A DNA stretch of 25,086 bases from contig CALCRR010000043.1 in assembly GCA_937894495.1 (NCBI GenBank), positions 1 through 25,086 of the forward strand, given 5' to 3'. The position numbers were made by a program, and so were the translations under genes. The DNA comes from an uncultured Ruminococcus sp. (lineage in GTDB: Bacteria > Bacillota > Clostridia > Oscillospirales > Ruminococcaceae). The notes below the pieces were generated by a model that worked only from the letters and a program-made list of their open reading frames with translations, was not told the DNA's origin and did not search any database. Position 1 is the first letter of the stretch. The number at the start of each line of letters is the position of its first letter. This document shows positions 7,110-15,980 of this stretch, piece after piece.

Positions 7110-9425
7110 ATGTCGCAAAAGGTAAAGGAAGCTGCCGTTTATCGCAGCCGCACAGGGGCGAGGGCAGGCAGAAAAGAAAAACTTACAGAGGTATTTTGGT
7201 GGATAGCCGCAGGGCTGACGGGTCTGGTAACAGGACTTTCGTCGGTGCTGGGCTTTCCTTCGTTTATGTGTGCAGCTGCGGCGGCGCTGGCAGGCGATAA
7301 GGCGGTGGGAGTTTTCATCGGTGCGGTGATATCCTATGTCATCAGGGGCAGCTTTGTGGACGGCGCAGTGCAGCTGTGCTCAATACTGGCAATAGCCGCA
7401 GTCCATGCTCTCGACCCCTTTGGCGAGCGCAGGGACGAGCCTGTTTATGCGTCGCTGATGACCACCTCAGCCCTTATGCTTTTCAGCGTGGTCATGACGG
7501 CGGCGGTCCCTGCTGATTTTTATACGGCTTCAATGAGAATGGTAAATTCGCTGCTCTGCGGCTGCATAGTTTTTGTTGCCAAGGCGGTGCTGCTAGCCAG
7601 ACGCCGCAGCGGAGTTTATGACCTGACAGGCATAAACGGGGTGTTCATCGGCATATTTTACATAATGGCGGCATCGTCACTGTCATCAATAAAGCTCTTC
7701 GCCTTTGATCTCGGCAGGATCATCGGGGCGTTTCTGCTGCTGCAGGCGGTGAGAAAATATAAAAGCGCAGGGGGTGCGGTCATCGGTGCGCTGACTGCCT
7801 GCGGAGTGGTGCTCTGTGAGCCTGCCCTGGCTAAAAACACGCTGCTGCTCGCCACCGCAGGGCTGATCTGCGGTGCTTTCGTGCAGTTCGGCACACTTGT
7901 TACGGTGCTGAGCTTTCTGCTCTCATCGCTTATCAGCCTTGTGGCAGTGGGGGTCAATGCCGATACCTACCATATGTTCGCCGACCTTGCAGCAGGCTCG
8001 ATACTGTTTGCCATAGTCCCTCTCTCGGAGGTAAAAAAGGTGAGCCGCAGCATTTCGGGAGTTATGAGCACTCCCGATATAGTGGGTCAGACCACCTCAT
8101 CAAGACTTGCGCTGGCAGCCCAGACTCTTGGGGAGATAAGATACAGGCTGGATATGGTGACCATCACTATGGACAAGAAAACAGCGTCAAAGACCCTGGC
8201 GCTGGAGGTTAGAAGATGTGTATGCGCCGAGTGCCCCTCTTACGAGCTGTGCTTCGGCAGCACAGATACTGCCCAGAAAGCGTTTTTACAGCTTGAATAT
8301 GAAACAGAAAACGGTGAAAAGGTCACTGCTGCCGAGGTGGGCGAAAGACTGAGGTGCTGCACCAGACCCGGGCTCATAGCCGAAGCCTTCTGCGAATTTA
8401 ACAGACGGCTCATTGAGGAAAAATCTGAAAATATCAGAATGAGAGAGCTAAGGTCACTGCTGACCGAGCAGCTCTCTGCCATGGAGGATATACTCAGCGA
8501 CCTGTCCTTCCGTTCATCGCAGGTAAGGAGCATAGATCCGGGGCTTTCAGCAAGGCTCAAAGACCTGTTTGCCGTCAAGGGCTGCAGCGGCGCAAAGGCT
8601 TGCGTTTATGTAGATGAGAACCTTTGCAGGCGTGCCGATGTGTTCGTATCATCGGCTTTTAAAGGGGATATGATAAAGCTCACCGCTTCGGTGTCGGCGC
8701 TGCTCGACTGTGATATGGGGCTGCCCGATACTGTCACCGAGGACGGCGTCACACGCATATCATTTTCAGAGCTGCCAGCCTTTACCGCCGAGGCAGCCTG
8801 CTTCACTGCGTCGGCAGGGGAGGAGTATTCGGGGGACAGCTTCGAGGTATTCGATGTGAACGGCTGCGAGAAATACATACTTCTCTCAGATGGCATGGGC
8901 ACAGGCAAAAGAGCCCGTCTTGACTCGGTATTCACCGTGAGCCTTGCCAGAAAGCTCATATGCTCGGGGCTCTCTATGACCACCGCCCACAGGCTGATAA
9001 ATTCAATGCTCAGGGTCAAGGGCTGGGAGGAGTCGTTTGCTACGATGGACCTTATGAAGCTTGACCTCTGCGGCGGCTCGGCAAGCTTTTTAAAATCAGG
9101 GGCAGTGCAGAGCAGGCTTTGCAGAGACGGCTGCGTAACTGTCATCGGCGGACAGGCTTTCCCTGCAGGTATACTGGCAGAGTGTACCCCCGATGTGCGT
9201 GAGATAAAGCTCTTTGACGGCGATATGATAGTGATGACCTCTGACGGCGCAGACGATGAGACCGCCGATATGCTTGCCAGGATAGCCGCCGACGAGCCGC
9301 GGCTGAGCGTTGAAGAAATTGTCAGAAAAATGGGAACTCTTGCCATGAGCAGGCGTGATAAACAGCACTGTGACGACCTTACCGTTATAGCTGTCAGGGT
9401 GGTCGCAGAGTGCGAAAATCGCTGA
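7110..9425 (+). CDS. spoIIE: stage II sporulation protein E (membrane-bound PP2C phosphatase)
   Basis: 771 residues against about 830 in B. subtilis. SpoIIE dephosphorylates SpoIIAA to release sigma-F in the forespore and takes part in polar septation. Residues about 25-310 hold many hydrophobic helices, consistent with the multi-pass N-terminal domain. The middle region has the cysteine clusters CVCAECPSYELCF and CSGAKACVYVDENLC. The C-terminal PP2C domain has its metal-binding aspartates in LLSDGMGTGKRA (D594), TSDGADDE (D712) and HCDDLTVIAVR (D755-D756). AAGGA lies 9 nt before the ATG at 7110; an overlapping ATG at 7100 is in another frame. It is a strong sign that this lineage has, or had, the ability to sporulate. 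Confidence 0.95.
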   Translation: MSQKVKEAAVYRSRTGARAGRKEKLTEVFWWIAAGLTGLVTGLSSVLGFPSFMCAAAAALAGDKAVGVFIGAVISYVIRGSFVDGAVQLCSILAIAAVHALDPFGERRDEPVYASLMTTSALMLFSVVMTAAVPADFYTASMRMVNSLLCGCIVFVAKAVLLARRRSGVYDLTGINGVFIGIFYIMAASSLSSIKLFAFDLGRIIGAFLLLQAVRKYKSAGGAVIGALTACGVVLCEPALAKNTLLLATAGLICGAFVQFGTLVTVLSFLLSSLISLVAVGVNADTYHMFADLAAGSILFAIVPLSEVKKVSRSISGVMSTPDIVGQTTSSRLALAAQTLGEIRYRLDMVTITMDKKTASKTLALEVRRCVCAECPSYELCFGSTDTAQKAFLQLEYETENGEKVTAAEVGERLRCCTRPGLIAEAFCEFNRRLIEEKSENIRMRELRSLLTEQLSAMEDILSDLSFRSSQVRSIDPGLSARLKDLFAVKGCSGAKACVYVDENLCRRADVFVSSAFKGDMIKLTASVSALLDCDMGLPDTVTEDGVTRISFSELPAFTAEAACFTASAGEEYSGDSFEVFDVNGCEKYILLSDGMGTGKRARLDSVFTVSLARKLICSGLSMTTAHRLINSMLRVKGWEESFATMDLMKLDLCGGSASFLKSGAVQSRLCRDGCVTVIGGQAFPAGILAECTPDVREIKLFDGDMIVMTSDGADDETADMLARIAADEPRLSVEEIVRKMGTLAMSRRDKQHCDDLTVIAVRVVAECENR

Positions 9426-9535
9426 ATAGTTAAAAAATCATTAACAAATGGTGGATAATATAAAAAAGCGGTATACAAACTGCACAAATATAACGGTTGA
9501 AATATGTAGGAAACTGAAAAGAATTACAAAACCAC

Positions 9536-9564
9536 TTGAAAAAATATTAAAAAAAGGTTAAAAT
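9536..9564 (+). promoter_or_regulatory. promoter of the glycogen operon
   Basis: TTGAAA (9536-9541), a 17-bp A-rich spacer, then TAAAAT (9559-9564). It is 75 nt upstream of glgB. The rest of the 213-nt gap after spoIIE is AT-rich, with no clear terminator for spoIIE. Confidence 0.75.
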
Positions 9565-9596
9565 ATAAGTGTGATATTAGGCGATGACCCTGCCAT

Positions 9597-9631
9597 TTTT
9601 TTACGGCGGGCTTTGCCTGTAAAAAAGGAGG
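9597..9631 (+). promoter_or_regulatory. 5'UTR hairpin abutting the glgB ribosome binding site
   Basis: TTTTTTAC (9597-9604) pairs with GTAAAAAA (9619-9626), and GGC pairs with GCC inside, with one bulged T. The last stem bases overlap the AAGGAGG ribosome binding site at 9625-9631. The stem is mostly A-U, so it could tune ribosome access or protect the message. Confidence 0.45.
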
Positions 9632-9638
9632 CTAGTAC

Positions 9639-11672
9639 ATGATCGACAAAATCCCTCAGGATTACGAAATTCCCCTTTATCTGTTCCACAACGGCACCAA
9701 TTATGAGACCTACCGCTTTTTAGGCTGCCATAAGGGCGAACGTGACGGACAGGAGGGCTATTATTTCAGAGTCTGGGCTGCACACGCAAAGGGCGTGTCT
9801 GTTGTGGGCGAGTTCAATGACTGGGACGAAAATGCCAACCCTATGGAGCTGCTTGCAAACTCAGAGGTCTGGGAGACGTTTATACCAAACCTGAAAACAT
9901 TTGATACATATAAGTATTGTGTTTATGGCTGTGACGGCAAAAAGCACAACAAAGCCGATCCCTACGGCACCCATATGGAGCTCAAGCCCCAGACGGGTTC
10001 AAAGATATTTGATATCGACGGATACGACTGGAAGGATACCAAGTGGCAGGAGGAAAGAAAGACCAAGGACGTTTACAACTGCCCTATGAATATCTATGAG
10101 GTACACCTCAATTCCTGGAAGACCTGCGATGACGGCGTGTATTATTCATACACAAAGTTTGCAAACACTATCATACCTTATCTTAAAGATATGGGCTATA
10201 CTCATATCGAGTTCATGCCCCTGGCTGAGTTCCCCTTTGACGGCTCATGGGGCTATCAGGGCATAGGCTATTATGCGCCTACAGCAAGGTTCGGCACACC
10301 GCATGAATTTATGGCGATGATAGACCTGTTCCACCAGGCAGGCATTTCTGTGATACTTGACTGGGTGCCTGCGCATTTCCCGAGAGACGAGGCAGGTCTG
10401 TTTGAGTTCGACGGCGGTTCGGCTTATGAGTATGAGGACCCCAGGAAGAGAGACCACCTTGCATGGGGCACCAGAGTGTTCGATTACGGTCGCAATGAAG
10501 TAAAATCCTTCCTTATCTCAAACGCTCTTTACTGGATCGAAAAGTATCATATAGACGGTCTGAGAGTTGATGCTGTGGCTTCTATGCTGTATCTTGACTA
10601 TGACAGAAGAGACGGCGAGTGGACGCCCAATAAATACGGCGGACATGAGAACCTTGAGGCTGTTGAGTTTTTAAGAGACCTTAACACTGCGGTATTTTCA
10701 AGAAACCCCACTGCGCTGATGATCGCAGAGGAGTCAACCGCATGGCCTATGGTAACAAAGCCTGTTTCCGACGGCGGTCTTGGCTTCAACTTCAAGTGGA
10801 ACATGGGCTGGATGAACGATATGCTCAAATACATGGCTTATGACCCTATCGACAGGGCGTTCCACCACGATATGCTGACATTCTCGTTCTTCTATGCTTT
10901 TTCAGAGAACTTCATTCTGCCTATATCTCACGATGAGGTGGTGCACGGCAAGGCTTCGCTGGTGCAGAAGATGTACGGCGGCGATACCGACAAGAAGTTT
11001 GAGCAGTGCAAGCTGTTCACATCTTACATGATGGCTCACCCGGGCAAAAAGCTGCTGTTTATGGGTGCTGAGTTTGCACAGTTCAGAGAGTGGGATTATG
11101 AGAACGGTCTTGAATGGTTCTTAGTTGACGAGTATGAGAACCACAAGAACTATCAGGATTTCTCCAGAAACCTCAACCACTTCTACCTCGACCACCCTCA
11201 GTTCTGGGAGAAGGACTTTGACTGGAGCGGCTTCAGCTGGATAGCTAACGACGACTTCAGACAGTCGATAATCATTTTCAGACGTTTCGACTCAAAGGGC
11301 AACGAGATAATAGTTGTGTGCAACTTCGTTCCCGTTGACAGAAAGTCATACTGCTTCGGTGTTCCCTATAAGGGCAAGTATACCGAGGTGTTCAACTCCT
11401 CATCAAGAGACGGCTCGCCCTGCACCAACGGCACGGTGAAGTCTCAGGAGGTGGGTATGCACGGCTTTGAGCAGTCTATCTGCGTTGAGATACCTGCTTT
11501 CTCGGTAATGTATTTCACAGTTAAGAAGGACCCCGAGAAGAAGGCTAAGACCGACGCCGAGAAAAAGCCTGCTGCCAGGAAAACAGCAGCTAAGAAAACG
11601 GCTGCAAAGTCGGAGGGCAAGAAAACTGCGGCTAAAAAGACCGCAGCGAAGAAGTCTGCCGACAAGGCGTAA
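9639..11672 (+). CDS. glgB: 1,4-alpha-glucan branching enzyme with Lys/Ala-rich C-terminal tail
   Basis: 677 residues, family GH13. It makes alpha-1,6 branches in glycogen. The CBM48-type N-terminal domain contains YYFRVWAAHAKGVSVVGEFN (near 43). The catalytic barrel shows FMPLAEFPFDGSWGYQGIGY, the nucleophile in GLRVDAVASML (D311), the acid/base in MIAEEST (E364) and the transition-state Asp in SHDEVVHGK (D432). After the beta-sandwich (PAFSVMYFTVK) there is an extra tail of about 50 residues made of KTAAKK-type repeats, like histone H1 or bacterial H1-like proteins. Branching enzymes do not normally carry this tail. The AAGGAGG site is 7 nt before the ATG. It is the first gene of glgBCD-(DUF4177)-glgA. 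Confidence 0.95.
   Translation: MIDKIPQDYEIPLYLFHNGTNYETYRFLGCHKGERDGQEGYYFRVWAAHAKGVSVVGEFNDWDENANPMELLANSEVWETFIPNLKTFDTYKYCVYGCDGKKHNKADPYGTHMELKPQTGSKIFDIDGYDWKDTKWQEERKTKDVYNCPMNIYEVHLNSWKTCDDGVYYSYTKFANTIIPYLKDMGYTHIEFMPLAEFPFDGSWGYQGIGYYAPTARFGTPHEFMAMIDLFHQAGISVILDWVPAHFPRDEAGLFEFDGGSAYEYEDPRKRDHLAWGTRVFDYGRNEVKSFLISNALYWIEKYHIDGLRVDAVASMLYLDYDRRDGEWTPNKYGGHENLEAVEFLRDLNTAVFSRNPTALMIAEESTAWPMVTKPVSDGGLGFNFKWNMGWMNDMLKYMAYDPIDRAFHHDMLTFSFFYAFSENFILPISHDEVVHGKASLVQKMYGGDTDKKFEQCKLFTSYMMAHPGKKLLFMGAEFAQFREWDYENGLEWFLVDEYENHKNYQDFSRNLNHFYLDHPQFWEKDFDWSGFSWIANDDFRQSIIIFRRFDSKGNEIIVVCNFVPVDRKSYCFGVPYKGKYTEVFNSSSRDGSPCTNGTVKSQEVGMHGFEQSICVEIPAFSVMYFTVKKDPEKKAKTDAEKKPAARKTAAKKTAAKSEGKKTAAKKTAAKKSADKA
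11523..11669 (+). repeat. KTAAKK-coding low-complexity segment at the 3' end of glgB
   Basis: Degenerate repeats such as AARKTAAKKTAAK and GKKTAAKKTAAKKSADK, strongly basic and without hydrophobic residues. The codons for Lys and Ala vary (AAG/AAA, GCT/GCC/GCA/GCG), so the repeat is old or selected at protein level rather than a fresh DNA slippage. Confidence 0.8.
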
Positions 11673-11685
11673 AACAGACAATACA

Positions 11686-11724
11686 GAATGATACTGCGGC
11701 GGTGCTGCCGCTGCGGTATCATTC
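11686..11724. other. long perfect hairpin between glgB and glgC
   Basis: Thirty-nine bases fold on themselves with 18 pairs (three G-U) and a 3-nt loop. The ends are GAATGATAC and GTATCATTC. No U-tract follows on the plus strand (AAAATAAAAT), so it is a poor terminator. An RNase block or processing site between the two cistrons is more likely. Confidence 0.7.
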
Positions 11725-11761
11725 AAAATAAAATAAATATAAAATGGTGGGTGAATAATTT

Positions 11762-12964
11762 ATGTTCAACAAAAAAGAATGTGTTGCAATGCTTCTTGCA
11801 GGCGGACAGGGAAGCCGTCTTTATGCGCTGACCCAGGACGTTGCAAAGCCTGCAGTTCCCTTTGGCGCTAAGTATCGTATCATTGATTTCCCTCTGTCTA
11901 ACTGTATCAATTCAGGTATCGACACAGTGGGCGTGCTCACACAGTATCAGCCTCTGGTGCTCAATGAGTACATAGGCAACGGTCAGCCTTGGGACCTTGA
12001 CAGGATCCACGGCGGTGTTCACGTGTTGCCTCCTTATCAGAAGGCTACAGGCGCTGACTGGTATTCGGGTACAGCTAACGCTATCTACCAGAATATCGGC
12101 TTTATCGACAGATATGATCCCGAGTATGTAGTAGTTCTTTCGGGCGACCACATCTACAAGATGGATTATAACAAGATGCTTGAATTCCACAAGGCTAAGG
12201 AAGCTGCCGCTACTATCGCAGTTCTGGACGTTCCCAAGGAAGAGGCATCAAGATTTGGTATCATGATAACCGACGATCAGGATAATATCATCGACTTCGA
12301 GGAGAAACCGAAAAATCCCCGTTCCACACTGGCTTCAATGGGTATCTACATATTCACATGGAGCAAGCTGAGAGCTTACCTCATCGCTAACGAGGAGGAC
12401 GAGACGGCTTCAAAGGACTTTGGTAAGAATATAATCCCCGATATGAGAGAAGCAGGCGAAAAGCTGGTGGCTTACCGCTTTGATGGCTACTGGAAGGACG
12501 TTGGAACCATCGACTCCCTGTGGGAGGCAAATATGGACCTTATCAATCCCAATATCCCTATCGACCTGTATGATCCCCAGTGGAAGATCTATTCGAGAAA
12601 CCCCGTTTATCCTCCTCAGAGCATCGGCAAGAACGCTCAGATACAGAACTCTATGGTAACAGAGGGCTGCGTTATTGACGGCTCGGTAGAGTTCTCAATG
12701 ATCTCAGACGGCGTTACCGTTGAGGAGGGCGCAGTTATCTACGACTCGATACTTATGCCCGGCGCTGTTGTAAAGAAGGGCGCTAAGGTAGAGTATGCTA
12801 TCGTTGGTGAGAACTCTGTTATCGGTGAAAATTCACAGATCGGTGCAAGACCCGAGACTATCGACGATAAGGACTCATGGGGCGTTGCCGTAGTAGGACA
12901 CAATATAACCGTTTCGCCTGAGAGCAATGTTGCGCCAAAGGCTATAATCTATGAAAATATTTAA
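11762..12964 (+). CDS. glgC: glucose-1-phosphate adenylyltransferase, catalytic subunit
   Basis: 400 residues. It makes ADP-glucose from glucose-1-phosphate and ATP, the committed step of glycogen synthesis. Motifs are LLAGGQGSRLYALTQDVAKP (residues 11-30), the GAKYRIIDFPLSNCINSGI segment near 36, GTANAIYQN near 102, VVLSGDHIYKMDY near 123, GIMITDDQDNIIDFEEKP near 166 and YWKDVGTIDSLWEAN near 242. A left-handed beta-helix of hexapeptides follows from about residue 290. The start has a GGTGG-type ribosome binding site. The intact nucleotide loop contrasts with its partner GlgD just downstream; the two probably form a hetero-oligomer as in B. subtilis and Geobacillus. Confidence 0.96.
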   Translation: MFNKKECVAMLLAGGQGSRLYALTQDVAKPAVPFGAKYRIIDFPLSNCINSGIDTVGVLTQYQPLVLNEYIGNGQPWDLDRIHGGVHVLPPYQKATGADWYSGTANAIYQNIGFIDRYDPEYVVVLSGDHIYKMDYNKMLEFHKAKEAAATIAVLDVPKEEASRFGIMITDDQDNIIDFEEKPKNPRSTLASMGIYIFTWSKLRAYLIANEEDETASKDFGKNIIPDMREAGEKLVAYRFDGYWKDVGTIDSLWEANMDLINPNIPIDLYDPQWKIYSRNPVYPPQSIGKNAQIQNSMVTEGCVIDGSVEFSMISDGVTVEEGAVIYDSILMPGAVVKKGAKVEYAIVGENSVIGENSQIGARPETIDDKDSWGVAVVGHNITVSPESNVAPKAIIYENI

Positions 12965-12981
12965 GAAAGGACCGAGTAAAG

Positions 12982-14109
12982 ATGGATGTAAATATGGGTA
13001 ATGTACTGGGTCTTGTTTTCGCAAATATGCACGACACGACTCTCGGTGATATGACTAAGAACAGAACTATGGGTTCTGTAATGTTCGGCGGACGTTACCG
13101 CCTTATAGACTTCCCCCTCTCAAATATGGTAAACAGCGGCATCAGTGAGGTCGGTGTTATCACAAAGTCCAACTACCAGTCGCTGCTGGACCACCTGGGC
13201 TCTGCAAGAGAGTGGGACCTGGCAAGAAAGAAGGGCGGACTTTACATTCTGCCACCCTTCGGCAATGTTGAGAGCACACTTTACAGAGGCAGGATAGAGG
13301 CTATCTACGGCGCTATGAGCTTTATAAGCCATTCAAGCGCAAAGTATGTAGTTCTCACAGACTGTGATGTTATCACTAATATCGACTACAAGCCGATAGT
13401 AGCCCAGCATATCGAGAGCGGCGCTGATATCACAGTTGTGGCTCACACTGGCAATTATACCTCTGAGGAGCTCAAGACATCTACCGTTCTTAACAAGGAC
13501 GACGAGGGCAACGTTACCAGCGTGCTGATAATGCCCGAGCTCAGCGGCACCTGCACACAGAGCCTGAATATGTTCGTTATGTCTATGGAGCTCATGACTG
13601 ACCTTATCAAGGACTCGATCGCAAGAGGTATCGTAAGCTTTGAGAAGAACATTCTTCAGGAGAGATGCGGTGAGCTTAAAATCAAGGCTTATGAATATGA
13701 TAAGTATTTCAGCAAGCTCAACAGCCCTGTAAGCTACTTCAAGGCTAATATGGACCTGCTTGACCCTGCAAACGCTAAGCAGCTTTTCGTTCCCAAGAGA
13801 GCTATCTACACCAAGGTAAGCGACAATGCACCTGCTAAGTATGACCTTGACTGCACAGTCAACAATTCACTTATCGCTGACGGCTGCATCATCGAGGGCG
13901 AGGTTGAAAACAGCGTGCTGTTCAGAGGCGTTAAGGTAGGCAAGGGCGCTAAGATCAAGAACTGCATTCTCGGTCAGGGCACAGTTGTGGGCGACGGCGC
14001 ACAGCTCAGCTACGTTATCACCGATAAGGACGTTAATGTTGCTGACAAGCACGTTCTCATAAGCTCGTCAGAGTATCCCATGTATGTTGCTAAGGGCGCA
14101 GGCGTGTGA
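12982..14109 (+). CDS. glgD: GlgD, non-catalytic partner of ADP-glucose pyrophosphorylase
   Basis: 375 residues, a glgC paralogue. The N-terminus reads VLGLVFANMHDTTLGDMTKN in place of the GGxGxRL nucleotide loop, while GGRYRLIDFPLSNMVNSGI still aligns with GlgC. The substrate-site stretches are altered too (VLTDCDVITNIDY for LSGDHIYKMDY). In Gram-positive glg operons GlgD raises the activity of GlgC in a mixed complex. A C-terminal beta-helix (VENSVLFRGVKVGKGAKIKN) is present. It lies 17 nt after glgC with AAAGGA upstream of the ATG, so the two are translated from one message. Confidence 0.94.
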   Translation: MDVNMGNVLGLVFANMHDTTLGDMTKNRTMGSVMFGGRYRLIDFPLSNMVNSGISEVGVITKSNYQSLLDHLGSAREWDLARKKGGLYILPPFGNVESTLYRGRIEAIYGAMSFISHSSAKYVVLTDCDVITNIDYKPIVAQHIESGADITVVAHTGNYTSEELKTSTVLNKDDEGNVTSVLIMPELSGTCTQSLNMFVMSMELMTDLIKDSIARGIVSFEKNILQERCGELKIKAYEYDKYFSKLNSPVSYFKANMDLLDPANAKQLFVPKRAIYTKVSDNAPAKYDLDCTVNNSLIADGCIIEGEVENSVLFRGVKVGKGAKIKNCILGQGTVVGDGAQLSYVITDKDVNVADKHVLISSSEYPMYVAKGAGV

Positions 14110-14127
14110 TATAAGGAGTGAATGACT

Positions 14128-14316
14128 ATGGATAAGTATGTATACAAGGTGGACTCCTTCGGCTGCACCTTTTCCACCAGGAACAAGTTCACTCAGCAGC
14201 TCCAGGAGATCATCGACAGATATGCAGCTGAGGGCTGGAAGCTTCATAGCTATGAAACTCCCGGCGCACTTGGTGAGCTTTGCGTAGTTGTTTTCTACCG
14301 CGAGAGCGAGGATTAA
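14128..14316 (+). CDS. small DUF4177-like protein in the glycogen operon
   Basis: 62 residues from the ATG at 14128, which is 9 nt after AGGAG (14114-14118). An ATG at 14122 is only 3 nt from it. MDKYVYKVDSF, LQEIIDRYAAEGWKLHSYE and CVVVFYRE fit the DUF4177 pattern (beta strand, amphipathic helix with EGW, beta strand). Proteins of this family are short and cytoplasmic with no known activity. It sits 18 nt after glgD and before a terminator that separates it from glgA. In B. subtilis glgA follows glgD directly, so this is an insertion into the standard order; a role in glycogen synthesis is only a guess from position. Confidence 0.8.
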   Translation: MDKYVYKVDSFGCTFSTRNKFTQQLQEIIDRYAAEGWKLHSYETPGALGELCVVVFYRESED

Positions 14317-14346
14317 TATTTTCTGACACAGCTAAAGCTATTTATG

Positions 14347-14385
14347 CCGCAGGGCTGCCGTGTTGCGGCGCTCTGCGGTTTTTAT
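14347..14385 (+). terminator. intrinsic terminator inside the glg operon, before glgA
   Basis: CCGCAG/CTGCGG at the base, then three more pairs, one bulge, GCCG/CGGC and a TGTTG loop, about 13 bp in all. TTTTTATT follows. Only 25 nt remain to the glgA start, too few for a separate promoter plus ribosome binding site. Confidence 0.8.
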
Positions 14386-14410
14386 TCTACAACAAGGGAG
14401 GTCTAAGGAT

Positions 14411-15823
14411 ATGAATATACTTTACACAGCAAGTGAGGCGCTGCCCTATGCGGCGTCTGGCGGATTGGCTGACGTTGCAGGCTCGCTGCCTGCGGCGATA
14501 AATGCACAGGGGCACGATTGCAGAGTTGTCATACCGCTGTATGGCAGCATCAGGCAGGAGCTCAAAGACAGGCTGAACTATATGACCAATTTCACCGTAC
14601 CTGTTGCCTGGAGGAACCAATACTGCGGTGTTTTCGTGGGTGTGGAGAACGGTGTTACCTACTATCTGCTGGATAATGAGTATTACTTTGCAAGAAACGG
14701 CTTGTACGGCTTTTATGACGATGCCGAAAGGTTCATCTTCTTTTCAAGAGCTGTGCTTGAGCTGTTGAGATATATCGACTTCAAGCCGAATATTATAAAT
14801 GCCAACGACTGGCAGACGGCGCTGGTGCCTGTTTATTACGATGTTTTCTACCGTTATCAGCAGGGCTATGAGGATATCAAGACGGTGTTCACCATACACA
14901 ATATCCAGTATCAGGGTCAGTACGGTCTGGAGCTTATTAACGACCTTATGGGCATTCCGCTGTACCACACCGATATGCTCTCATACGACGGTGACGTTAA
15001 CTTTATCAAGGCGGCTGTTGAGACGTCAGACAGAGTCACCACCGTGTCGCCCAGCTATGCCTGGGAGATACTCGACCCCTGGTATTCACACTCGCTGGAC
15101 AGAGAGCTGGTACACCACCAGTATAAGCTCAGCGGTATTTTAAACGGTATCTCGCAGGATATATACGACCCCATGACCGATAAGGTCATCGCCAGAAATT
15201 ACGGCTTGCAGGATAAGTCGGGCAAGGCAGTCTGCAAGAGAGCGCTGCTGCTTGAAATGGGCATGGCTACGGGTAAGGAGCCCGTTATCGGCATAGTTAC
15301 CAGGTTCGTTTCCCACAAGGGGCTTGACCTTATCAAGTATGTGTTTGAGGATATCATCAGGCTGGGCTATAAGTTCACCATTTTAGGCTCGGGCGAGAAG
15401 ATATACGAGGACTTTTTCAGCGAGATGCACTACCGCTATCCCGACAGGGTAGGTCTTACACTGGGCTTTGTACCTGAGCTTTCAAGAAAGATATATGCAG
15501 GCGCAGATATGTTTTTGATGCCCTCGCAGAGCGAGCCCTGCGGACTGGCTCAGATGATAGCACTGAGATACGGCACTATCCCCATAGTGAGAGAAACAGG
15601 CGGACTGCGTGACAGCATTAAGGACGCAGGCGGAGAGGGCGGCAACGGCTTTACCTTCAAGGCATATGACGCCCACGATATGCTGGACGCCTGCGTAAGA
15701 GCAAGAGCCTGTTACGATGACAAGATGCGCTGGGGCAGACTTGTCAACAACGCATTCAAGCAGGATTTCAGCTGGGAGAAGTCGGCTAAGGAGTATATCA
15801 GGCTTTACGAGGATATACACTGA
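14411..15823 (+). CDS. glgA: glycogen synthase (ADP-glucose dependent)
   Basis: 470 residues, family GT5. It adds glucose from ADP-glucose to the growing glycogen chain. The start is the ATG at 14411 with GGGAGG at 14396-14401; this gives the usual N-terminus MNILYTASEALPYAASGGLADV, with the substrate loop KxGGLADV here as ASGGLADV. Other motifs are TVFTIHNIQYQGQYG (near 163), TVSPSYAWEI near 212, ILNGIS near 239, a GT-B C-terminal half with GIVTRFVSHKGLDLI near 295, and MPSQSEPCGLAQMIALRYGT near 370 with the retaining-GT Glu. It closes the glg operon. Expression must pass the terminator just upstream. Confidence 0.95.
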   Translation: MNILYTASEALPYAASGGLADVAGSLPAAINAQGHDCRVVIPLYGSIRQELKDRLNYMTNFTVPVAWRNQYCGVFVGVENGVTYYLLDNEYYFARNGLYGFYDDAERFIFFSRAVLELLRYIDFKPNIINANDWQTALVPVYYDVFYRYQQGYEDIKTVFTIHNIQYQGQYGLELINDLMGIPLYHTDMLSYDGDVNFIKAAVETSDRVTTVSPSYAWEILDPWYSHSLDRELVHHQYKLSGILNGISQDIYDPMTDKVIARNYGLQDKSGKAVCKRALLLEMGMATGKEPVIGIVTRFVSHKGLDLIKYVFEDIIRLGYKFTILGSGEKIYEDFFSEMHYRYPDRVGLTLGFVPELSRKIYAGADMFLMPSQSEPCGLAQMIALRYGTIPIVRETGGLRDSIKDAGGEGGNGFTFKAYDAHDMLDACVRARACYDDKMRWGRLVNNAFKQDFSWEKSAKEYIRLYEDIH

Positions 15824-15842
15824 TCTGTCAGGTTTACAGCCC

Positions 15843-15875
15843 TTGTTCTCCCCTGTCGACGGCAGGGGAGAACAA
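15843..15875 (+). terminator. terminator of the glycogen operon
   Basis: A perfect 13-bp stem (TTGTTCTCCCCTG with CAGGGGAGAACAA) and loop TCGACGG, followed by GTTTATTTA. It lies 20 nt after the glgA stop. The remaining bases up to the tRNA promoter hold nothing else I can identify. Confidence 0.85.
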
Positions 15876-15980
15876 GTTTATTTACACGACTTTGGGGTAT
15901 ATTTCGGCAGGAAAGTGAAAAAGCAAAATATATTTTTGCGTAAAATGTATATGACTAAAAAATTAAATTTCAAAAAGCCC

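Noticed and set aside
8606..9487. Long minus-strand frame opposite spoIIE (293 codons)
   Set aside because: It is a mirror of the spoIIE codon pattern, Ser/Thr/Ala rich, and lacks a ribosome binding site and family motifs.
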